Of a stretch of DNA of 13,796 bases, positions 1-6,899 are shown one piece after another. The number at the start of each line of letters is the position of its first letter. Within the stretch, counting starts at the first letter, position 1. The stretch spans positions 30,863-44,658 of the forward strand of contig DUJB01000026.1 in NCBI GenBank assembly GCA_013330055.1, written 5' to 3'. The stretch is from Nitrosopumilaceae archaeon. Lineage in GTDB: Archaea > Thermoproteota > Nitrososphaeria > Nitrososphaerales > Nitrosopumilaceae. Under the pieces are notes generated by a model. That model was not told where the DNA came from. It did no database searches and saw only the letters and a program-made list of their open reading frames with translations. The position numbers and the translations under genes are program-made.

Positions 1-285
1 CTTATAGCAATACAAGCAGAAGTTGAAGTCTCAAGAGATTATTTGCAACACCTTTTCTGTCAAAGAACACCTGTTTTTTATGAAATAGAAACACTTCTAA
101 AAAAACACCAAATTGAATACAAGATTTGGAATGAAAGAATAAAAAAGTATGTTCACACAGTACTTGATAATTATAAAGTACAGCTTACAACTCCAAAATT
201 CCCTGTATTTGCATGGAAACCCATGGTATTTTTCATAGGAACCATAGGTATATTTTATCTCTGGAAATATTTACAGACGATTTAG
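1..285 (+). CDS. C-terminal part of a tail-anchored protein of unknown function (partial)
   Basis: The reading frame is open from the first base of the window, so the gene very probably starts to the left of it; 94 residues plus the stop are visible. A TTG at position 43 could serve as a start, but no promoter-like element or ribosome site is seen before it. The visible part is charged and probably helical, rich in Lys, Glu and Tyr. It ends in a hydrophobic stretch (PMVFFIGTIGIFYLWKYL) six to eight residues before the end of the coding frame, which looks like a C-terminal membrane anchor with the bulk of the protein in the cytoplasm. I do not recognise the family. The next gene starts only 31 bases downstream on the same strand, with its own TATA-like element. 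Confidence 0.6.
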   Translation, partial: LIAIQAEVEVSRDYLQHLFCQRTPVFYEIETLLKKHQIEYKIWNERIKKYVHTVLDNYKVQLTTPKFPVFAWKPMVFFIGTIGIFYLWKYLQTI

Positions 286-316
286 AACCTTTAATTAGAT
301 TTTTTAATTACTAAAA

Positions 317-853
317 ATGATGGCACAAGGAGCTCTTGTAGCATCTTTAAAATACTATGGAGTTTCCCCTTGGGAAGTTGAGGTACTATACGGATTATTA
401 CATGATATGTTTGCAGTAGAACAAATTGAGACAGAGCAAGACGAAGATTACTCGACCATGGTGGATGTATTTTTTCCATTAGAATTTAGTGATGAATTTT
501 TCAAATGGTTTGGTCATATGAGATGGGATAAAGTCAAAGGAATATTGAAAGAGATGAAGAGACGTAGAGGAGTAGGCAGACATATCAAAATTTACCTTCG
601 TTTTTCTGGAAAACCAAATATAAAATTTATTGTAGATATTGATGAACACCGCTTGTTTAATACCGCTTTAGAAAAAATTGATTTTATTTTAGAATTATTA
701 CAGTATCAATTAGATCCCCAAAAAATTCCTCAAAACATTACAGATGTAGTCTACATGTTTGACACGTCTACTAATAGATGGAGATTAAATACTGCATTTT
801 CTAATGATAAAAAATATCTCATCATAGAAAATGAGTGGAAACTTATTACTTGA
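317..853 (+). CDS. Conserved-looking hypothetical protein, 178 residues
   Basis: A full-length frame of 178 residues with good coding character, but no family that I can name. It starts with two consecutive ATG codons (317 and 320). The AT-rich element TTTAATTAG at 290-298 lies about 23-26 bases upstream, which fits a leaderless transcript. The protein is predicted soluble: an N-terminal helical region, a Trp/Phe-rich centre (EFFKWFGHMRW, about residues 60-70), a basic stretch (KEMKRRRGVGRHIK, about 78-91) and a C-terminal alpha/beta part. No catalytic motif, metal ligands or signal peptide is visible. Its last eight bases overlap the convergent gene on the minus strand, and a hairpin plus T-tract at 876-904 lies just beyond its stop. 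Confidence 0.72.
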   Translation: MMAQGALVASLKYYGVSPWEVEVLYGLLHDMFAVEQIETEQDEDYSTMVDVFFPLEFSDEFFKWFGHMRWDKVKGILKEMKRRRGVGRHIKIYLRFSGKPNIKFIVDIDEHRLFNTALEKIDFILELLQYQLDPQKIPQNITDVVYMFDTSTNRWRLNTAFSNDKKYLIIENEWKLIT

Positions 854-1280
854 TATCTTTTTGCAATGGTTCTACCAAGGAATTCAATTCCTTGTATTTT
901 TTTTCTAGGAAATCAAGTGATTCTTCAAGTTTTTTTGATTTACCATACTTGTATCTAATGAGTTCTCTATGTCGCCAAAAATTTTTACCATCTCCGACTG
1001 AAATAGTGCTAAAGTAATCAGGTCCCTTTATGCTATCAGGAATTTTTATGTTGTAAGGAAAAATGAATTCTGCCATAAACCATTCATCACCATCAGGATA
1101 ATCGCTTCCTGTCTCAATATCAAAAAAGAGATGTAAAAGATTTGTTTGCATAAGACCGTCATCTTGTATTGATGGATGTTTTATGTTTGATTTTTTAAAA
1201 TCTAGATTCAAAAGACGCGTTTCAAAGTAACCCTTGATTATGGATTTACGAAAGACTTTATTTGCTTCTGAAAGATTCAA
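846..1280 (-). CDS. Hypothetical protein, 144 residues
   Basis: A frame of 144 residues, most likely from the TTG at 1280. The only upstream codons in frame run back to a TAG stop eleven codons earlier and include no ATG. A purine-rich AAAGGAAG lies about 12 bases before the TTG and could act as a weak ribosome site. The protein has an acidic, aromatic central part (residues about 54-80, with DIETGSDYPDGDEWFMAEF), then a basic region (FWRHRELIRYKYGKSKK) and a C-terminal amphipathic, perhaps coiled-coil, segment (LEESLDFLEKKYKELNSL). No membrane segment or known motif is seen and I do not recognise a family. Its 3' end overlaps the convergent 317-853 gene by eight bases. It lies downstream of the oxidoreductase genes on the same strand but is separated from them by 209 bases. 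Confidence 0.62.
   Translation of the reverse strand: MNLSEANKVFRKSIIKGYFETRLLNLDFKKSNIKHPSIQDDGLMQTNLLHLFFDIETGSDYPDGDEWFMAEFIFPYNIKIPDSIKGPDYFSTISVGDGKNFWRHRELIRYKYGKSKKLEESLDFLEKKYKELNSLVEPLQKDIK
876..904 (+). terminator. Hairpin plus T8 tract, probable terminator of the 317-853 gene
   Basis: An uninterrupted 8-bp stem (CAAGGAAT / ATTCCTTG) closes a three-base loop (TCA) and is followed by TATTTTTTTT at 895-904. It lies 23 bases after the stop codon of the plus-strand gene. The arrangement matches an intrinsic terminator. Archaeal RNA polymerase mainly needs the U-tract, so the hairpin may be helpful or accidental. The element lies entirely inside the coding sequence of the convergent minus-strand gene. 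Confidence 0.6.
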
Positions 1281-1320
1281 CAGTAATTTACTCTTCCTTT
1301 CAACCTGCTAATAACTTATT

Positions 1321-1425
1321 TTATGGCGGGGATTTGAGTAGCTCTTCTAATACTTCCCCTACAGTAATTTTTGAATGAAATCCAATCTCTCTTTGGATAA
1401 ACAAGATTAAGGTAAGCCATGTCAT
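1321..1425 (-). CDS. Possible 34-residue small protein
   Basis: An ATG-started frame in the gap between the oxidoreductase beta gene and the next minus-strand gene. It would encode 34 residues: a hydrophobic start (MTWLTLILFI) followed by an amphipathic tail (KITVGEVLEELLKSPP). An AT-rich stretch near 1440-1455 lies at roughly the right distance for a leaderless start. Against it, a second frame of similar length (GTG start, 38 codons) overlaps it and there is no clear ribosome site. It may be a real microprotein, a remnant of a decayed gene, or chance. Confidence 0.2.
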   Translation of the reverse strand: MTWLTLILFIQREIGFHSKITVGEVLEELLKSPP

Positions 1426-1489
1426 CTGTCACAACCTGTAAAAAATTTTCATATCTTTTGAACTACTGCAGCTATAGATGATTCATCTC

Positions 1490-2455
1490 TCAGACCTCTA
1501 GTGAGTCTAAGATCTTTGAGATATCAGTTATTGATTTTCCATCAGAGGAGATTGGTTGTATTGCAGGTGGATTTTCAAGATAATTTGGGACTCTATCGGC
1601 TATTCTTTCTTCATATGGAGCGACAAGCTCATTTTGGTAGAATATACCTGTAGGAATTTTTGTATCCCATTCATTTGATTTAATGAGTCCTTGTGTTAGT
1701 TTTTCGTTTACTTCACTTTCAGAACCATAATGGACCATGGGATCATACCCAGTTTCTTCTAGTTTGTAGATTCTTGGTTTTGGTTTTTGGGTAATTTCAT
1801 CAACGTTGTCTAATCCTGCAAACCAATCTCTGGTATTGATATCATTATAGGTTGGACAAGGTTGTAGTACATCTAGAAATGCAAGTCCTTTGTGTTTAAT
1901 TGCTGCGATAATTAGATCTTTTAGCTGTCTTACATCGTATGCATATCCTCTTCCTACAAAGGTAAAGCCACTTGCTATTGCTAGGCCTATTGGATTGACA
2001 GCTTCGTTTACGTTTGGATTAGGCAGTGATTTTGTCTTTTGTCCTAAGCGAAGTGTTGGTGATGCTTGTCCTTTTGTTAGACCGTATACTGCATTATTGA
2101 AAATAATGTATGTCATGTCAACATTTCTTCTTCCTGCAGCAACAAAATGCCCGGCGCCTATTCCTAAACCATCACCATCTCCACCTGCAGCTATAATTGT
2201 CATGTTTGGATTTGCAAGCTTTGCACCTTGTGCAAATGGTAAGACTCTTCCATGCAGAGTATGTACACCAAATACATTTACAAAATGAGATGTTTTACCA
2301 GAACAGCCTATTCCAGAAAATATTGCTGCCATGTGTCTTGGAATCTTCATTTCTGTTAACGCCATTTGTATTGCATTTACAATTCCAAAGTCTCCACATC
2401 CAGGGCACCAATCATTGTGCACATCTGTTTTATAATCAGCTAATTTAGGCTCCAT
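1490..2455 (-). CDS. 2-oxoacid:ferredoxin oxidoreductase, beta subunit
   Basis: The thiamine-diphosphate and [4Fe-4S] subunit of an archaeal 2-oxoacid:ferredoxin oxidoreductase. With its alpha partner it reversibly converts a 2-oxoacid plus CoA to acyl-CoA, CO2 and reduced ferredoxin in the cytoplasm. Visible motifs: CPGC at residues 17-20 (C17, C20), C51 in GIGCSGK, and C200 in LQPCPTY, giving the four cluster cysteines. K54 follows C51 by three, as the substrate-contacting lysine does in the Sulfolobus enzyme. The thiamine diphosphate/Mg motif is GGDGDG at 91-96 with NN at 120-121. At 321 residues it is a normal length and lacks an extra ferredoxin domain. The ATG at 2455 overlaps the end of the alpha gene by 11 bases and has an AGGTG ribosome site. 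The substrate (pyruvate or 2-oxoglutarate) cannot be fixed from sequence; in an autotroph it may run in the carboxylating direction. Confidence 0.95.
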   Translation of the reverse strand: MEPKLADYKTDVHNDWCPGCGDFGIVNAIQMALTEMKIPRHMAAIFSGIGCSGKTSHFVNVFGVHTLHGRVLPFAQGAKLANPNMTIIAAGGDGDGLGIGAGHFVAAGRRNVDMTYIIFNNAVYGLTKGQASPTLRLGQKTKSLPNPNVNEAVNPIGLAIASGFTFVGRGYAYDVRQLKDLIIAAIKHKGLAFLDVLQPCPTYNDINTRDWFAGLDNVDEITQKPKPRIYKLEETGYDPMVHYGSESEVNEKLTQGLIKSNEWDTKIPTGIFYQNELVAPYEERIADRVPNYLENPPAIQPISSDGKSITDISKILDSLEV

Positions 2456-4358
2456 ATGTCAACACCTGTATTTTTTCCGCATTGTTCTGTAAGATTTTTT
2501 TTAGTGAGTCATAGATTTCTGTGCTAGTCATAGGTCTTCCTGTGTATTTCAAAATGTAAAAGTCTACTTTTTTGTCCAAATGTTCATTTAACAAGGAACC
2601 AAGTTGTGCAGCCTGGTTTGCTTCAATATCAATTATGATTCTTGTGTCTTTAAGAAGTGATTTTATACGATCTGTGGGAAATGGTTGTAATAATTTTAGT
2701 TGTATAAATCCAATATTGAATCCTTCTTTCTTTAACATATCAATAGCATCTAGAATCGGCCCTTTGGTAGAACCCCAGCTTAATACACAAAATTCTGCCG
2801 TTCCAAAACTTATTGCTTGGTCTTCTTTTGTGATTGTCTTTAAAGCAAGATCAAGTTTTGATGCTCTCTTGTTCATCATCTGAACTCGATTTATTGGATC
2901 TTCTGAAATATGGCCAAATTCATCACTTTCATCACCAGTGTTCCAGAAAATACCATTCTCAAGCCCTAATTTTGATCGTGGCGATATACCGTCTTCTGTA
3001 ATGGAGAATCTTTTGTAACCATCATTTTCTATTTTCTCAAGTAGTTTACCTCTATCTATTGTTATTAAATTTGGATCAAACCTTTTGCAGGTAGTAATTG
3101 TACTAGCAAGAAATTTGTCTAGCATGTGTATTACTGGCATTTGAAAATGCTCTGCAAAGTTGAAACATTTTGTAGTATCATAGAAGGTTTCTTCAACATC
3201 ACCTGATGCATATACAATTTTTGGAAAATCACCATGACCTGCATGTATAGCAAACATTAGATCATCTTGACCATGTCTTGTTGGCAAACCTGTTGATGGT
3301 CCACTTCTTTGATATAGTGTAACAACTATCGGTACTTCGTTTATTCCAGCCCAACCAAGAGCTTCAGTCATAAGAGAAAATCCGGGACCAGAGGTACTTG
3401 TTGCAGATCTTGCACCTGTTAGTGCCGAACCAATAACCATGCCAATTGCAGAAATTTCGTCTTCAGTTTGTACGACAAGTGTGGAACCTGGACGATTATT
3501 TTTTACATCAAAGACCTCATTTGATTCCAAGAATACGCTTTCATCAGATGCTGGTGTTATAGGATAGTATGATTGAAATCTACATCCACATGCCATTTTA
3601 CCAAGTCCCGTGGCTTGATAGCCTTGAACTAGGAATGTGTTTGAATTCTTTTGAATATTGGAAATAGAATACTTGAATTTTGGAAACTTTACTGTTCCGA
3701 AATTATACCCATAATTCGCAGCTTGTTTGTTCAATTCTGCTATTTTTGGTTTAGAATGAAAAATAGCCTCAACTGCCTCTAAAAGTGGTTTAGAAGGCAG
3801 CCCCAAAAATCCAAGGGATATAGATACGGACAGTACATTTAACATTCTAAACATGTTCTTTATAGATGGATTCTGAATCTCATCTGCTAAAGTGGATAGA
3901 ATGTTTTTAAAAGAAACAAGATGGATTGTGACACCTCTTTCTTTGTATATATCCAATAAACCCTGAACCGAGAATTCTTTATTTTTAGAAGAAAGGTGTT
4001 CTTTCAATCTAGACTTGAATAAAGTGTCTAGTGTAGGAACTTCATCAATTTTGATTTGTGTCAGATCAGAATCGCATATTATTGCACCGTCGTCATATAC
4101 GTCATCAACGTGTCTAAACAAAGTTTCGGCGTCAAATGCTACAAGAAGAGTTATGCCTTTTACATTTGATCTAATATTTTTATCTGAAACCCTAACGGCA
4201 AAGTAGCTGTGTTCCCCTTTAATGTTTGAATAAAATTCTCGTTTTCCAAATATTTGCAAACCAGTCATAGCACATGTACGAGCAAAAATATTGGCACCTG
4301 ATTCAACTCCACTTCCCTGTGGCCCGCCTATAACCCACGTTATGTCTGTTGATTGCAC
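2445..4358 (-). CDS. 2-oxoacid:ferredoxin oxidoreductase, fused gamma-alpha subunit
   Basis: The large subunit of the same two-subunit enzyme, 637 residues, the usual size for the archaeal fused type. Residues 1 to about 200 are the gamma domain, with a glycine-rich [12 protein letters not shown] at 11-22 and [12 protein letters not shown] at 42-53. The alpha part follows: [10 protein letters not shown] at 265-274, the signature of this enzyme class, [10 protein letters not shown] at 297-306, TSGPGFSLM at 322-330 and [11 protein letters not shown] at 350-360. The C-terminal third is the transketolase-C-like domain. The start is a GTG at 4358. An ATG two bases upstream is out of frame, no Shine-Dalgarno is seen, and the AT-rich element near 4380-4388 lies about 26 bases before the GTG, so the mRNA may be leaderless. 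It overlaps the beta gene by 11 bases. Electrons go to ferredoxin. Its substrate is not determined. Confidence 0.95.
   Translation of the reverse strand: MQSTDITWVIGGPQGSGVESGANIFARTCAMTGLQIFGKREFYSNIKGEHSYFAVRVSDKNIRSNVKGITLLVAFDAETLFRHVDDVYDDGAIICDSDLTQIKIDEVPTLDTLFKSRLKEHLSSKNKEFSVQGLLDIYKERGVTIHLVSFKNILSTLADEIQNPSIKNMFRMLNVLSVSISLGFLGLPSKPLLEAVEAIFHSKPKIAELNKQAANYGYNFGTVKFPKFKYSISNIQKNSNTFLVQGYQATGLGKMACGCRFQSYYPITPASDESVFLESNEVFDVKNNRPGSTLVVQTEDEISAIGMVIGSALTGARSATSTSGPGFSLMTEALGWAGINEVPIVVTLYQRSGPSTGLPTRHGQDDLMFAIHAGHGDFPKIVYASGDVEETFYDTTKCFNFAEHFQMPVIHMLDKFLASTITTCKRFDPNLITIDRGKLLEKIENDGYKRFSITEDGISPRSKLGLENGIFWNTGDESDEFGHISEDPINRVQMMNKRASKLDLALKTITKEDQAISFGTAEFCVLSWGSTKGPILDAIDMLKKEGFNIGFIQLKLLQPFPTDRIKSLLKDTRIIIDIEANQAAQLGSLLNEHLDKKVDFYILKYTGRPMTSTEIYDSLKKILQNNAEKIQVLTYGA
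2463..2467 (-). promoter_or_regulatory. Ribosome binding site of the beta subunit gene
   Basis: AGGTG on the minus strand, seven bases before the ATG at 2455 and inside the 3' coding end of the alpha gene. It matches part of the archaeal consensus GGAGGTGA. It supports translation of the internal gene of this operon by a Shine-Dalgarno mechanism, unlike the apparently leaderless first genes of the window. Confidence 0.6.
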
Positions 4359-4400
4359 ATACAGTCTTGCTTTTTATCAGATATTAATGGTACGATATAA

Positions 4401-4535
4401 TTAACCGCCAGTTGCTGCATCAAACAGTGCACACTCGCATTTATCACGTTCACCACAAAATGGACAAACACAAACACATTTCTCTAAAGCATTTCCACAT
4501 TGGATGCATAAAGCAAATTCTTCTTCCTGATCCAA
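4401..4535 (-). CDS. 44-residue cysteine-rich (zinc-ribbon-like) protein
   Basis: A short frame between the radical SAM gene and the oxidoreductase operon, starting with TTG at 4535 and ending TAA at 4401. It has eight cysteines in 44 residues: C10-x2-C13, then C20-x-C22-x-C24-x2-C27, then C33-x-C35. The core reads CIQCGNALEKC and CPFCGERDKCEC. This is the look of a small zinc ribbon or Fe-S knuckle. The N-terminus is acidic (LDQEEEF) and the C-terminus ends in a Gly-Gly pair. A TATA-like box at 4552-4566 is centred about 27 bases before the TTG, so a leaderless start is likely. It could be a metal-binding accessory protein, a transcription or RNA-associated zinc ribbon, or a substrate peptide of the adjacent radical SAM enzyme. 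I do not recognise a named family. Confidence 0.68.
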   Translation of the reverse strand: MDQEEEFALCIQCGNALEKCVCVCPFCGERDKCECALFDAATGG

Positions 4536-4551
4536 GATAAAAGTAGTAGAA

Positions 4552-4566
4552 TAAAATATTATAAAT
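4552..4566 (-). promoter_or_regulatory. TATA-like promoter of the cysteine-rich small protein
   Basis: On the minus strand the sequence reads ATTTATAATATTTTAT. Its centre is about 27 bases upstream of the TTG at 4535, the distance of archaeal TATA boxes from the transcription start. There is no Shine-Dalgarno before the TTG, which supports a leaderless transcript starting at or next to the start codon. Confidence 0.5.
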
Positions 4567-4601
4567 GCTTTTTAAAGAATTTTTGTTAAATAAATCACAT
4601 T

Positions 4602-5552
4602 TTAGCCTTTTATTCCATATCCAACAAGAACAGAATAACAACCAAGACCACAATCCTCACAAATTGGTTTCATCGAGTCTTTGTCCGCACTTCCAATACA
4701 ACATGGTTTTTTCTCTCGTCCCATATGATCCACTGAGAGTATTGCCCATGTAGGACAATCTACAGGAGTAGTACCCTTTCCCCCCCAGTTTTTTTTCATC
4801 AATTCAAGCTGGCTTGTAGGGTTTATGATATAATCGTCATCATATTGTTTTTTCATAGAGATGATATCGTCAACAACCTTTGTTCTTTCTGTGCCAAAAG
4901 GAAGCCAGAGAGGATCTCCTTTACTAAAGGGCGTATGAAATTGAAAGCCTATCTTATTTGAATAGTCATGCCATTCTTCTGCGACATCCTTGACAGTCTT
5001 GTAGTTAAGTGAATTTATTGTCATAGTGATCCAAATGTCTTTCCAAGCTTTATCTCCGTTATTTTCAACATAGTCAATGATATTTTTTTTTGTTTTTGTA
5101 TAAGTATCTTTACCACGAATTTTATCATGAATTTCTTCTGTACCATCAATTGAAATCCAGTAAAAATAAATATCATCATATTTTTTTAGTGGAAATGTTC
5201 CATTGGTAACAAGACAGACTCGTTTTGGAAATTCTTTTATGAATAATTCTACTACATCAGGTCTCATGGTAGGTTCTCCACCAACTAGCGTAATTATAAA
5301 AATATGATTTTTCTTGAATTTATTTTCAATAATTTGTTTCCATTGTTCTACCGTGAGCTCTTCGTTTTCCTTTCTATTGAGCCACCAGTAACAATGCGAA
5401 CAGTGTAAATTACAGACATTAATTATATCAGCTGAACCATAAAGCGGACTTTTCTTGTTTAATAGCTTGTAAGATCCAAATTTTAGAAAGAGCTGAAAAT
5501 AACACGGCATTTCTTGTATGATTTGCCTAAAACCTCTCCCCATTATTTCCAT
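4602..5552 (-). CDS. Radical SAM protein with C-terminal auxiliary cysteine cluster
   Basis: A 316-residue radical SAM enzyme. The SAM-binding [4Fe-4S] motif is C47-x3-C51-x2-C54 (CNLHCSHCYWW), followed by GGEP at 91-94, TNGT at 116-119 and SIDGTEEIHDKIRG at 134-147, all typical of the MoaA/PqqE/HpnH-like group. The C-terminal part carries six more cysteines (C266, C284, C285, C298, C301, C305), which probably bind a second Fe-S cluster as in SPASM or twitch domains. The substrate is unknown. The ATG at 5552 gives the longest form; an ATG three codons later is an alternative, and TATA-like sequences lie near 5556-5566. It is divergent from the dehydrogenase gene at 5639. Downstream, 66 bases away on the same strand, lies the 44-residue cysteine-rich protein. 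An unusual A8 tract next to G7 occurs in the coding sequence around 4780-4796. Confidence 0.88.
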   Translation of the reverse strand: MEIMGRGFRQIIQEMPCYFQLFLKFGSYKLLNKKSPLYGSADIINVCNLHCSHCYWWLNRKENEELTVEQWKQIIENKFKKNHIFIITLVGGEPTMRPDVVELFIKEFPKRVCLVTNGTFPLKKYDDIYFYWISIDGTEEIHDKIRGKDTYTKTKKNIIDYVENNGDKAWKDIWITMTINSLNYKTVKDVAEEWHDYSNKIGFQFHTPFSKGDPLWLPFGTERTKVVDDIISMKKQYDDDYIINPTSQLELMKKNWGGKGTTPVDCPTWAILSVDHMGREKKPCCIGSADKDSMKPICEDCGLGCYSVLVGYGIKG

Positions 5553-5638
5553 AATATTCTATTATACAGGATAGCGTCTTAAAACATCTTTTATCCTTGA
5601 GTATAGATCAAATTTTAACTGGTTTATTGATGAGAGAT

Positions 5639-6610
5639 ATGAAGATGAAGGTATTACTAACAAGAAAATTACATGATTTTGCAGTCAATGAACTAAGAAA
5701 ACGATATAATGTTGAAATCAATCGAGGAAAAATTCCTATGTCAAAAAAAGATCTCCTGACGAAGATAAGGGATAAGGATGGGCTTATTTGTTTTCCATAT
5801 GATACCATAGATTCTGAGGTAATTGATGCCGCAAAAAATCTCAAGGCAATTAGTACCTATAGTGTAGGATATGATCAAATAGACATAAAACATGCTGCAA
5901 AGAAAGGAATTGTAGTAAGTTATACACCAGAAGTTTTGACACGCGCTACAGCTGATCTTACTATCGCCTTAATTCTTGATCTCCTGCGCAGAGTGACAGA
6001 AGGAGACAGAATCATTCGCCATAATAAATGGAAGACAATTTTTGGTCCTGATGATTTTCTTGGAACTGATTTTTATGGAAAAACTCTTGGAATTTTTGGT
6101 ATGGGTCGAATTGGAAGAGCGGTGGCTAAAAGGGCAAAAGGCTTTGAAATAAATATTTTATATCATAATAGACATAAACTGACAAAGAACGAAGAAAAAG
6201 ACTTGAGAATAAGATATGTTACTCTTAAAAGATTATTTGAAGAAAGTGACATCATAACCGTTCACACACCCTATACAGAAGAAACTCATGAGATTGTGAA
6301 TTTACAATTGTTTAAGAGAATGAAACCAACCGCACTTCTGATCAATACAGCCCGTGGCAAGATCATAAAAGAAAAAGATCTAATTTTTGCATTAAAGAAA
6401 AAAATTATTGCAGGTGCGGCTCTGGATGTATTTCAGAAAGAACCAATAGATAGAAAACACCCACTTGTGAGAATGGAAAATGTGGTCTTAACTCCTCATA
6501 TAGGTAGTTCTACGAAGGAAACGAGAAGAAAGATGGCCGAGATAGCTGTTGAAAATCTGATACTTTCTCTTTCTGGCAAAAATCCAAGATATGTGGTTAA
6601 CACATTTTAG
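5639..6610 (+). CDS. D-isomer-specific 2-hydroxyacid dehydrogenase (glyoxylate/hydroxypyruvate reductase-like)
   Basis: Reduces a 2-oxoacid (for example glyoxylate or hydroxypyruvate) to the D-2-hydroxyacid with NAD(P)H, or the reverse. Counting from the ATG at 5639 (323 residues), the Rossmann motif is GMGRIG at 154-159 within GKTLGIFGMGRIGRA. The catalytic residues are visible as R239 in NTARGK, E268 in DVFQKEP and H287 in TPHIGSS. After the second beta strand comes YHNRH; an arginine there often indicates NADPH use in glyoxylate reductases. The frame extends up to a TTG at 5597, and ATGs occur at 5630, 5639 and 5645. I favour 5639 because family members begin with a strand like KVLLTR and the AT-rich AAATTTTAAC at 5609-5618 lies about 26 bases upstream. 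The stop codon overlaps that of the convergent gene. D-3-phosphoglycerate dehydrogenase is less likely because there is no C-terminal ACT domain. Confidence 0.92.
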   Translation: MKMKVLLTRKLHDFAVNELRKRYNVEINRGKIPMSKKDLLTKIRDKDGLICFPYDTIDSEVIDAAKNLKAISTYSVGYDQIDIKHAAKKGIVVSYTPEVLTRATADLTIALILDLLRRVTEGDRIIRHNKWKTIFGPDDFLGTDFYGKTLGIFGMGRIGRAVAKRAKGFEINILYHNRHKLTKNEEKDLRIRYVTLKRLFEESDIITVHTPYTEETHEIVNLQLFKRMKPTALLINTARGKIIKEKDLIFALKKKIIAGAALDVFQKEPIDRKHPLVRMENVVLTPHIGSSTKETRRKMAEIAVENLILSLSGKNPRYVVNTF

Positions 6611-6867
6611 AGGTGAATAAGGTCATCCGGATCCATTCGTATACAACTCGTGCCTACTGCTTTTAGTTCTGTAAATTGTATTGCTCCATTTGGAACTTTG
6701 CCATCTTTTTGTAATTTTGTTAATTTTTCAAAAAAAGTCTTTTTGTGACCGTTACATGTAACACCAACCATATATTCTTCGTTTTTCATTTTAATTGATA
6801 TAACAAATTCAGGTGGCATTGGGCAATCTTTTGTTTTTTCTTTTATGGAACAGTGTTCTGGTAACAA
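6607..6867 (-). CDS. Small cysteine-containing protein of unknown function, 86 residues
   Basis: A soluble 86-residue protein that I do not recognise. It has four cysteines (C6, C15, C38, C75) and histidines H5 and H41, with C6-x8-CPMPPEF, VGVTCNGH and TSC. This could be a metal site or a redox pair. A TTG at 6867 is the only initiation-type codon near the beginning of the frame, and no Shine-Dalgarno is present. The TATA-like TTAATATTT at 6891-6898 lies about 28 bases upstream, which supports this start and a leaderless mRNA. That box includes the stop codon of the upstream oxidase gene. Its own TAA shares two bases with the TAG of the convergent dehydrogenase. Being 27 bases from the oxidase on the same strand, it may also be read from that gene's promoter. 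Confidence 0.68.
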   Translation of the reverse strand: MLPEHCSIKEKTKDCPMPPEFVISIKMKNEEYMVGVTCNGHKKTFFEKLTKLQKDGKVPNGAIQFTELKAVGTSCIRMDPDDLIHL

Positions 6868-6889
6868 ACAACTTTTGTTAATTTGTACA

Positions 6890-6899
6890 AAATATTAAG
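6890..6899 (-). promoter_or_regulatory. TATA-like box for the 86-residue protein, overlapping the oxidase stop codon
   Basis: ACTTAATATTT on the minus strand, centred about 28 bases before the TTG at 6867. It contains the TAA stop of the preceding gene (6895-6897). The spacing is right for a leaderless transcript. It is weak on its own because the whole region is AT-rich. Confidence 0.4.

Noticed and set aside
1890..2448. Two plus-strand frames opposite the oxidoreductase beta subunit
   Set aside because: Antisense to a clearly conserved enzyme gene, with biased Cys/Pro/Leu composition and no promoter or ribosome site.
4450..4653. A 67-residue minus-strand frame covering the radical SAM end and the Cys-rich gene
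   Set aside because: It overlaps the radical SAM coding end in another frame and has odd composition (many Cys, Trp and Phe). The frame carrying the regular CxxC pattern (4401-4535) explains the region better.
6615..6640. Palindrome ATCCGGAT near the end of the convergent gene pair as a terminator or operator
   Set aside because: It is only 8 bases, lies inside coding sequence, and has no T-tract next to it.
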